From positions 310,001-374,000 of the forward strand of contig NHZP01000003.1 in assembly GCA_003313425.1 (NCBI GenBank): a DNA stretch of 64,000 bases, written 5' to 3'. Shown here in pieces: positions 56,550 through 64,000 of the stretch (the stretch's first letter is position 1; each line of letters starts with the position of its first letter). The position numbers were made by a program, and so were the translations under genes. The notes below the pieces were generated by a model. It made no database searches, had not been told where the DNA came from, and was given only the letters and a program-made list of their open reading frames with translations. This DNA comes from Pseudopyrenochaeta lycopersici (taxonomy: Eukaryota; Ascomycota; Dothideomycetes; Pleosporales; Pseudopyrenochaetaceae).

Positions 56550-57917
56550 ATGGCATCCCGTTGGGCAAATGATGAAGCAGACAAGGCAGAAGATCTCCGC
56601 CGAAAGAAAGAGAAAGAAGAGAAGAAGCGATTGAAACTTCTAAAACAACAGGAAGCAGAAGATGCAGCTCGAGCAGCCCAAGCAGCCCAAGCAGCCCAAG
56701 CAACACAAGGATCAGATTCACGTCCAGTGAAACGACGGCGACTCTCAAACGGCGAAGAGGAGGACGTGGTGAAGCCCAAGGAATCAGAAGCCGAAAGGCA
56801 GCTTCTAAGATTTGACGGAGGAACATGGGGTCCCTGCCGTCACACTTCGAATTTCGAAACCTTGAATCACATCGAAGAAGGCTCCTACGGATGGGTATCA
56901 AGAGCACGAGAGATTACGAGTGGCGACGTTGTTGCAATGAAGAAGGTCAAGATGGACTATGCTCAAGACGGCTTTCCAATAACTGCGCTCCGAGAAATCA
57001 GCATCCTACAAAAAGCCCGCCATGTCAACATTGTCGACCTAAAAGAGATATTATCTGGTGACGACCCCCAAGAATGCGTCCTCGTCATGGAGTTCCTCGA
57101 GCATGACCTTAAGACGCTGCAGGAAGACATGTCAGAACCGTTCATGGCCAGCGAAGTAAAGACATTATTGCGACAGTTGGTCGGTGCAGTGGGCTTCCTT
57201 CACGATAATTTCATCATGCACCGCGACCTCAAAACCTCCAATATCCTTCTCAACAACCGCGGACAGCTCAAGCTGGCCGACTTTGGCATGGCGCGGCATA
57301 TTCCGCCTCCCAACGCGCCGCTCACACAACTCGTGGTCACATTATGGTATCGTGCACCAGAGCTGTTGCTTGGGACAACCAACTACGGGACGGAGGTTGA
57401 CATGTGGAGCGTGGGATGTATTTTCGGAGAGTTATTAGCCAAGGAACCGATTCTACAAGGCAAAAACGAAGTTGACGAGCTATCGCGAATATTTACGCTA
57501 TGCGGTCTCCCGTCTGAGAAGACTTGGCCGGGCTTCTACCGCCTCCCAAATGCCCGATCATTGAAACTCCCACGAGATCACCGCAACACTCCAGGCTTCA
57601 ACCGCGCAAAATTCCCCTTCCTGACAGCTGCTGGCATCGACCTCCTCTCTTCCCTGCTGTCCTTGAATCCAGATGATCGGCCAACGGCAAGGGCAGTCTT
57701 GGGACATAGCTATTTCAGGGAACAGCCAAAACCCAAGCCAACCGAGATGTTTCCTACCTTCCCAAGTAAAGCGGGGCAGGAGAAGAGGAGGAAGAGGAGC
57801 CCGCATGCGCCGAAGAGGGGCGAAGCGCCGGGCATCAAGAATATTGACTTCAGCAGCCTGTTTGCTGGACGTGAAGAAGAAGAAAAGGGCGCAGGCTTCC
57901 AATTGAAGATGACTTGA
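56550..57917 (+). CDS. CDK11/PITSLRE-type cyclin-dependent kinase
   Basis: Single-exon protein of 455 residues. Residues 1-100 are a charged, Ala-rich coiled region with a KRRRL nuclear signal. The kinase domain begins about 102 (IEEGSYGWV), has Lys131 in VAMKK, the cyclin-binding helix PITALRE at 143-149 (PITSLRE in animals), HRDLK at 224-228, DFG at 244-246 and APELLLG. All catalytic residues are present. CDK11-type kinases act in transcription and splicing with L-type cyclins; the fission yeast relative is Ppk23. The C-terminal tail is Lys/Arg-rich and ends with acidic and basic patches. Confidence 0.9.
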   Translation: MASRWANDEADKAEDLRRKKEKEEKKRLKLLKQQEAEDAARAAQAAQAAQATQGSDSRPVKRRRLSNGEEEDVVKPKESEAERQLLRFDGGTWGPCRHTSNFETLNHIEEGSYGWVSRAREITSGDVVAMKKVKMDYAQDGFPITALREISILQKARHVNIVDLKEILSGDDPQECVLVMEFLEHDLKTLQEDMSEPFMASEVKTLLRQLVGAVGFLHDNFIMHRDLKTSNILLNNRGQLKLADFGMARHIPPPNAPLTQLVVTLWYRAPELLLGTTNYGTEVDMWSVGCIFGELLAKEPILQGKNEVDELSRIFTLCGLPSEKTWPGFYRLPNARSLKLPRDHRNTPGFNRAKFPFLTAAGIDLLSSLLSLNPDDRPTARAVLGHSYFREQPKPKPTEMFPTFPSKAGQEKRRKRSPHAPKRGEAPGIKNIDFSSLFAGREEEEKGAGFQLKMT

Positions 57918-58478
57918 AAGACTCAGCCGCCGTCTGGCACATGATTGTATCTTGCCTGCCGGATATCTATGCTATTCTCCCCTTTAGAGGATCACGCGTC
58001 GATTTCAACATCCCAGTAACCATTGTGTCGATCAGCGAATGCTAAGAGACCCTACACTCAGAACTACAGGCCTAGCACTTCCTCATGCACCGCAATCCCT
58101 AACCGGTCATGGAGTCCAATCCTTGCTATTGCCCACATCGTTGTTTTGGTCGTGCGCAAGACACGGGATGTCACTCAACGTGGGAGCGGATTTGGGCTTT
58201 CGATGCCGAGTTTCGTCAGGGCGTGGTGAAAAAAGATGGCACATGTGGGTTTGGGCGAGTACATGGGCAGACGTAGTGGAGAGTGGATGGAGGAGAGGAG
58301 GTTCGACGAATGAGGGATGGAAGTTGGTTGCTCTCACGACACTGGCCGAGATCTTGATGTTGTACAATAATTAATTTTAATGAGAAAAGCTGCAATGAAT
58401 TATGCTCGCGCTAATTGTCACTACGGTCTCAAAGTGGTAAAGCCGACAGTCCATACTATAGGTAGTTACGTGTGTTGC
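57918..58478. other. Intergenic region between convergent genes
   Basis: 561 bases; 3' UTR-like, no gene recognised. Confidence 0.55.
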
Positions 58479-59656
58479 TCATCTGCGGTCCCGGCTCCGG
58501 CTATGGTCTCGAGGGCTCAGACTCCCATACGAGCTGTAGCTAGGGCTTCTCCTGCCTCTACCGCCTCCCCCACCGCCGCTTCCACCCCCTCTACCCCTCC
58601 GGGGCGGCGAGTCTCGCCTTCCGTAGCCACCTCCTCCGCCTCTGCGCCTTGGTGGTGTTCTCGATGGTGATCGGCTGAACGACGAGCGTGAATGACTTCG
58701 CCGTGGTGAGCGGCTTCTGGACCTGGTATATGAGCGTGGCCGGAATCCCCCTCCGCCTCCTCGACCGCCTCTGCCTCGTCCCCAGTGGCCTCCTCGATCC
58801 GGTGAGCGTCTACGCGGTGGAGATCGATACCGCGCCGGTCCATCCATTGGCGGTGGCCTGTAAGCTCCAGGTGGCCCTCCTCCACGCCCTCCACGACCGC
58901 TCCTTCCGTAATTGTCGAAGTCGTCATACCTGTCCCGTGGCGGCGGTCCTCTGCGCGCTGGCGGAGGCGTTTGCGAGAAACGACGGCGAGGAAGAACGAT
59001 TGAAACTTGTAGTTTGGCTCCGTCTAGCTGTGCATCGTGCATCTTTGCGATAGCACGCTCGGCGTCGTCAACCTCTTCATATAGAATGTATGCGGTTCCA
59101 CGGTTTACATTGACTAGTCCGTTAGCTTGGCGTAGAAGATCACGCTGGGGTCACGTACAAGTCGGATTCATGGGCATCCGGAGGTCTTTGATTACGCCAT
59201 ACTTGCCAAATATCTCGCGGACGTGGTCTTCTTTGACATTCCTAGTCAATGCCTCGACGACAATCTGGAGCATGTTAGTGATCCAGTAGCTACACAAGGC
59301 TGCACTGAACGCAAGTGCTCCTTGGATGCATTGTTCTGGGTTGAAAATCTCACCTTTGCACTCCTGGGCGCTGGCGACCCATCTCTTGGGGTTAGGCTGC
59401 GCGTCTCGCTCCTGCCTCTTGACCTTGATCGACTGTCCCGCGAATAGCTTCGACGTCCATTGCGCCTCGGCGACGGAGATCTAGGCGAGCGTGATCGCGC
59501 ACGTGATGGGGAGCGTGTAGCTGAGCGTGGCGATAGTGAGCGACGTGGTGATGCAGATTGCACTGAACGTGGGCGGCTTGGTGACCTTGTTCGTGAACGG
59601 TCGCGAGAAAGGCTGCGGGTGCGCGAGCGCGCTGGGGATGGTGACCGAGATGGCAT
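58479..59656 (-). CDS. RNPS1-like SR-rich splicing protein with one RRM
   Basis: Exons in transcript order: 59656-59354, 59264-59159 and 59113-58479; 347 residues. The first exon is an RS domain with dozens of Arg-Ser and Ser-Pro dipeptides. The RRM is built across exons 2 and 3: IVVEALTRNVKEDHVREIFG, KYGVIKDLRMP, then VNRGTAYILYEEVDDAERA and LQVSIVLP. Its RNP motifs resemble those of RNPS1. The C-terminal half is Gly/Arg-rich with more RS dipeptides. RNPS1 belongs to the ASAP/PSAP complexes that bind near exon junctions. An in-frame ATG at 59665 would add three residues; the one used has A at -3. Confidence 0.88.
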
Positions 59657-60663
59657 ATTTTTCATAAATCAGATGTGAAACAAATACAGTGCTCCGAAAG
59701 TGTTTGCTAATAAATACAACATACGCTCTCCCACAGGTGATATACATTCGACTTCAATGAACGCGTCTTAACTTTTGGTAGCTTCGACAAGCTCCCGAGC
59801 TTTGGCGCTAGCACGTGACAAGCAGGGCTAAGTAGTCCGCAAACAGCGGCAGAAGCTCAAAGCACCACCATGAGCGACATTAGGCTTCACGACGGTTCAC
59901 AATTGCCGGATGAGCCTCACAAAGGGTCTTAGGGCCATTCAAGCAGCCGGCCAGGAAGGCATGATGGCGAGAGGACGAAGTCAAGCATGATGTCCAGAAA
60001 AGCGTGAGGTCTTGCTCCAATTTCTCTCGTCTCATGGAGCCGTCCGATGCCAGACCCCAGCACATGGCTCGATATCCGAGACAGCGCCTATTCCGGCACC
60101 TTCGGCGTTGCCTGATTCCTTGTGTGTTAAGCCCTGATTTGGTGCCTTTCTTTCGACCCTGAACAGCGGCAGATTGCACATGGAGATGCAGCGCATGCCG
60201 CGGTGATTTCGTCATATTTGCGGTGTTGGCTGATGGACCTGGCCGACAGCGCTGCAAGCGTGAGACAGGCCCCCACACGACAAGCGGCTGCGTGATGGTG
60301 CAAGGCGCACAGCGTGACTGAATCGCAATATGGCAAGTCTCTACGGAGCAAAGGGGCGCTGTTGCCAACAAGTGAAATGCGTCCGTCGAGCCTCCCGGCG
60401 CAGCGTAGCGGGGTGTCAGAGAAAAAGATTGCCCCACTATCTAAGCTCGCGCCCGCACATCAACGGCTTGACCCGACCTCGCGACTTGCCCCAACAAGCT
60501 GTGCTCTCTTTCACCGCAGATCCACCGCAGAAACACTCTTTCCTTGCTTAGTCAAAAGGTACCTGCTTCTTCGCCGCCTCCCATCTGCGACTCCCTCCTG
60601 CGACACACCGCTTGCACAACCCACAACCAGCTCCCGCAGCACCCACACTACCCCTCAGTAAAC
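59657..60663. other. Divergent promoter region of the RNPS1-like gene and profilin
   Basis: About 1 kb. A GC-rich 186-codon minus-strand frame at 59880-60437 has no ATG at its start and no recognised domain. The profilin leader is pyrimidine-rich. Confidence 0.5.
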
Positions 60664-61342
60664 ATGTCCTGGCAAGGTGAGCATCAGGCGCAGGCACACA
60701 TGTCCAAGGCCCTTACAGCTGACCACACGGCCAGCATACGTTGATCAGAGGTATACCCAAACCGCCCAGGACAAGCAAGCACCTCCTCTAATCTTTCCCA
60801 CTCTAGCCTCGTCGGCACCGGCAACATCGACAAAGCACTCATCTGCGATGTCAATGGCCAGACCACTTGGGCTTCGTCTCCAGACTTCTCCGTACGTCCC
60901 ACAAGACGCTGCCCGCGCCACAGCAAAATCTTTGCGCAACCTTGACTTGGGTTGGCACATGGCGCGCACACACAACGACATGAGATGCTGACAAGCTACA
61001 GCTGACTGCCGCTGAGATGGGCGCCATTGCCGCTTCCTTCAACGACAAGAGCGAGCCCAAGGCAGTCATCTCCAACGGTATCAAAGTAAATGGCGAAAAG
61101 TATATGACCATCGAGTCCTCCGACGACTCGCTAAAGGCAAAGAAGGTACACATTCATCGCGCCACCTGGCTCCACTTACCTTGCACATGCGCTGACGGCT
61201 ACTCTAGGGCAAGGAAGGCGTTATTGCCTACAAGACCACCCAGGCGCTTCTCATCGCTCACCATCCCGAAGCCATCACGACACCAGCCGCCTTCAACTCG
61301 GTAGTCGAGCTGGGAGAGTACCTCAAGAAGGTCGGATACTAG
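60664..61342 (+). CDS. Profilin
   Basis: Exons 60664-60676, 60735-60750 (16 bases), 60807-60891, 61002-61145 and 61208-61342; 130 residues, the normal length. The spliced N-terminus MSWQAYVDQSLVGTG is diagnostic, as are ICDVNGQTTWASS, GIKVNGEKYM and, at the C-terminus, KTTQALLIAHHPEAI followed by LGEYLKKVGY. Profilin binds actin monomers, formin polyproline tracts and phosphoinositides and drives actin filament growth at hyphal tips. The N-terminal Trp and Tyr of the polyproline site are present. The five-exon structure with two tiny exons is frame-consistent throughout. Confidence 0.95.
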
Positions 61343-62279
61343 CGCCCTTGATTCCGTCTTGTTTGTACTTTAGGCATATTTGCATATCCTCTAGACGAGG
61401 AGCGCTGGACAGCATGGACTGGGATAAGGTGGGTGGCTTGCTTGGGTGTGGATAGAAACGAGGAACAAACCAGCGTGCTGGACATTCCCCTTCGATGCAA
61501 TAAGATACATCAACACCAAAGGCTACCACAATCGAAACGATGATCGAACAACGTCTGGGAATCAAATCATAACTGAAACTCGCAGCAGGAAACATCTGCT
61601 TCAAGAAATGCCGATCGTCTCATTCTTCGACTCCCAACACTTTCTTTTCTCAATTTCGGGTATGCAGCTAGATGTAACTATCGGCTGCAATGTGTCGGAT
61701 CGAGACAACATATTTATGCAACATATAACCTGATGCTTACGGCGGCGCGGATCTGGGCATACGCCACTTCCGCTGGACGACTAAAAAGCTGAGGGAATGA
61801 TATTCCTTGCGTGACTTTGCAAAGCACGATTACTTTCGGTCGCCACACTTGCAACATCCCTAACTATATTCATTCGCTACATAATTTTATTTTCAATGAC
61901 TCATTGACGTCCAGCCCTCTATGTTTGTACACTGGTCCAGATATGCTCTAGGCACTATCAAGAATCGCTGCGGCCGGAAGCGGTGCAACTCATCTGGCGC
62001 CGCTACTGCAGCGGGCCGCACCGATGTTTGGATATTATCCTCTCCCTAATTTGCACCATGGTTGAATCCATTCTGCCTAACAGACCGCAAAAGCTGCTGA
62101 TCCATGGAGTATAGCAAGCAATCTTCGCAATGTACAGGATGCTTAGACCAGTGACTTCCAATCACATCCTCGCTGCTCATATCCGGGGATGCTAACAATA
62201 AGATTTGTAGCAACATAATATAAAAAACACCTGCGAAACCTCTACTCTAGATATGATGTACTGATGCAAAAGACAGGCT
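61343..62279. other. Intergenic region between convergent genes
   Basis: 937 bases without a recognised gene. Confidence 0.5.
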
Positions 62280-63992
62280 TTACAGCCCCTTCATCGAGGC
62301 CAACCGCTTCACAACCTTCTCCCCAAATGCCTTCTGCAAACTCGCCGCAATCACCTCCCTTTTTTCATCACAATCTTTATCTAGGCCAAAACTCTCAGGA
62401 CCGATAAGGCAACTCCTTATCACGTCCTCTACTGTATTACCGAGGTAGCTCTTCACAAACTTCAAATGATGAGGTTCCGATTCCAACAACCTCTCCCTGA
62501 CTGCCCAAATGTGCCTTGGTTTCGCTTTGTTCAAATCAATGGTAAGGATTTGGTCAATGGTCTTCCAATATGCGATTTCGAGTAACACAACGCCGAGGGA
62601 GTAGAGATCAAATGACTTCTTGTAGCTTTCGCGCCCAGCTTGCTTCTCGCGGTTTCCCTCGTGCTGGACTATGGGATGTCGGTAGATATCTGCGGAGGGG
62701 TTCTCCAGGGGTCTCTCCGTCATGTCGTCGCTCGTGGCGGGACGCGAATAGTCAAATCCTGAAATGTATGGATCGACGTAGTTTACTTCGCCGTCCTTCT
62801 TAGGGAAAAGGAGGATATTGTCGGAACGCAGACCCTTGTGTAGCCAATCTACGGCGTGCAGGCGCTCGACTGTCTCAGAGACAAGGCGCATTAGTGTGAT
62901 GCGGTCTGTGAGCGAGGGCATCTCGATGTTTGAGTCCTTATCATTAGAAGCCTTGATCAAGTAATGCAAGGACAACGGCACGGTCTCCGCGGGCACCGCT
63001 GCGGGTTTCTCAAACACCAGACCAAAGCGCCCTTCCTCTTCATCAATGAAATACCCGCGACAGAATGGTGCTCTGAAGCGGACCGTCCTATTATTCTTGC
63101 TAAGGAGGGCAGCAAGTTTCTTGACACGAGCGTGAATCTTGGGGTCAACGCCACCATCGTGCTGTGGTGGACCCGATGGATCAGGATTCTTCCATTCAAT
63201 CCAGACCGGGACTTTGTTGTAGACAGCTTCTGTGCGCTCGCCTTCCTCGATCTCTACTGGGAAGGGACTCCCATCTTTTGTTTGTACGTCTTCGAACAGA
63301 ACCTCAGTTTGGCGAATGTCCTGTGCCAAATGTGGCAGTCCAATCTCGTTTGCAGTTTCCTCAGTATGGATCTGTGAATCCTCGATAGCAAGGTGGATAA
63401 AGTTCTGTTGGGCCAACGCAGCAAGTGGCTGAGGTGCGGCGTCGCGAGTAAGGGGCCCAGCATTGCCATATAGCTCGTCATACTCAGAATCCTCCGGTTC
63501 TGCGACCAAATATTGTCGTCGGAACGCGAGCTGCTCAGATCGGTAGATCTGAACCATGGATGACATGGTCCTATTAAGCAAGACAATCTGATCATTTGTG
63601 CGAGTCTGCATGTCGATAAGAAGATCCATCTGCGCCTTATCGAGGGCCTCGTGCATCTTGTCGTTGAAGTCGGCCAGCTTGACGATCAAAGCTTCCATCT
63701 TCTTGTGATCGAAGGTCGCCCATTTGAGTCTCTTCGGAACATCTTTGAAGTTTTGCATAAACCTGAGTGACATCTTGACAAGGTCCTCAGTTGGGGGGAA
63801 TTTAACAGTCTTCCCGCTTCCTTCGGTAGAGCCATTGGTGTCATTAGCGCTGCTCTCCCCGTTCTCAAGCAGCCGGTCAGAGTTCTCCAAGACAAAGACC
63901 TCTGCTTCCTCTACTAATAGGGGATCTGTGAGCCTCTCGTATTTCTTGTTGAGACGACCGAACGAGAAAAGAAGCTTTTGTTGTTGTTCCAT
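62280..63992 (-). CDS. HeLo-domain protein with degenerate protein kinase domain (5' end probably beyond the window)
   Basis: The exon ending at the window edge encodes 570 residues from the ATG at 63992, but the frame is still open toward 64000, and the first helices of the HeLo domain are missing, so upstream exons are expected. Residues 70-125 fit the end of a HeLo (prion-inhibition and propagation) domain, with KRLKWATFDHKKMEALIVKL matching the conserved WA-x-x-(D/E)-K-K segment. Residues 300-560 form a kinase-like fold in which HRD is HKG at 385-387 and DFG is replaced by GFD at 412-414. This indicates a pseudokinase. HeLo domains can form membrane-disrupting oligomers in HET-S-type cell death. 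Some fungal HeLo-kinase families share this HKG/GFD pattern. Confidence 0.8.
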   Translation of the reverse strand: MEQQQKLLFSFGRLNKKYERLTDPLLVEEAEVFVLENSDRLLENGESSANDTNGSTEGSGKTVKFPPTEDLVKMSLRFMQNFKDVPKRLKWATFDHKKMEALIVKLADFNDKMHEALDKAQMDLLIDMQTRTNDQIVLLNRTMSSMVQIYRSEQLAFRRQYLVAEPEDSEYDELYGNAGPLTRDAAPQPLAALAQQNFIHLAIEDSQIHTEETANEIGLPHLAQDIRQTEVLFEDVQTKDGSPFPVEIEEGERTEAVYNKVPVWIEWKNPDPSGPPQHDGGVDPKIHARVKKLAALLSKNNRTVRFRAPFCRGYFIDEEEGRFGLVFEKPAAVPAETVPLSLHYLIKASNDKDSNIEMPSLTDRITLMRLVSETVERLHAVDWLHKGLRSDNILLFPKKDGEVNYVDPYISGFDYSRPATSDDMTERPLENPSADIYRHPIVQHEGNREKQAGRESYKKSFDLYSLGVVLLEIAYWKTIDQILTIDLNKAKPRHIWAVRERLLESEPHHLKFVKSYLGNTVEDVIRSCLIGPESFGLDKDCDEKREVIAASLQKAFGEKVVKRLASMKGL

Positions 63993-64000
63993 GATGTTGA

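Noticed and set aside
59880..60437. 186-codon minus-strand frame
   Set aside because: GC-rich promoter region, begins without ATG and has random-looking composition.
1..64000. CRISPR arrays, bacterial operons, insertion sequences
   Set aside because: Intron-bearing eukaryotic genes throughout; no regularly spaced repeats or bacterial transposase.

Overview
This window is nuclear DNA of a filamentous ascomycete, most likely a dothideomycete of the Pleosporales type. Genes sit on both strands without operons. They carry short introns (mostly 45-70 bases) with GT donors, CTAAC-like branch points and AG acceptors. The gene content is typically fungal: Pex23/Dysf peroxin, Ist2 anoctamin, SUKH/Knr4, HeLo and NACHT proteins, and a Zn2Cys6 factor. 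The order assignment is inferred from protein style, not from a database search.

Left core block (1-14.4 kb): the end of an unrecognised gene, ESCRT-II Vps22, the U5 snRNP factor AAR2, a LITAF-type zinc-ribbon protein, a PAP2-family membrane phosphatase homologue, an HSL-type alpha/beta hydrolase, an unrecognised acidic protein, an alkyltransferase-like DNA repair protein (ATL), and BUD13/Cwc26.

Accessory block (about 14.4-40 kb): gene-poor, with AT-rich gaps. It holds a decayed aminoglycoside-phosphotransferase-like pseudogene, a Zn2Cys6-ankyrin protein, a 5S rRNA gene plus two 5S relics, an O-methyltransferase and a LaeA-like methyltransferase in tandem, a large NLR protein (SesB-type hydrolase, NACHT, beta-propeller), a secreted tyrosinase, a SUKH protein and a PhzF-like enzyme.

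Right core block (40-62 kb): a Trf4-type poly(A) polymerase, Tim16/Pam16, a Pex23-like peroxin, a 25-residue metallothionein in three exons, mitochondrial GatA with an unusual repeat-bearing C-terminal extension, an Ist2-type anoctamin, the complex I assembly methyltransferase NDUFAF7, a CDK11-type kinase, an RNPS1-like SR protein and profilin. The right edge cuts a HeLo-domain pseudokinase.

The window contains four RNA-processing genes (AAR2, BUD13, CDK11-like, RNPS1-like) and three mitochondrial ones (TIM16, GatA, NDUFAF7). The NLR and the HeLo pseudokinase belong to families linked to fungal non-self recognition and regulated cell death. The most noteworthy items are the metallothionein, the GatA repeat extension, the 5S gene with its relics, the NLR, the HeLo pseudokinase and the ATL with a 13-base exon. 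Exon boundaries were derived by hand from splice signals and reading frame; I checked that each spliced length is divisible by three.
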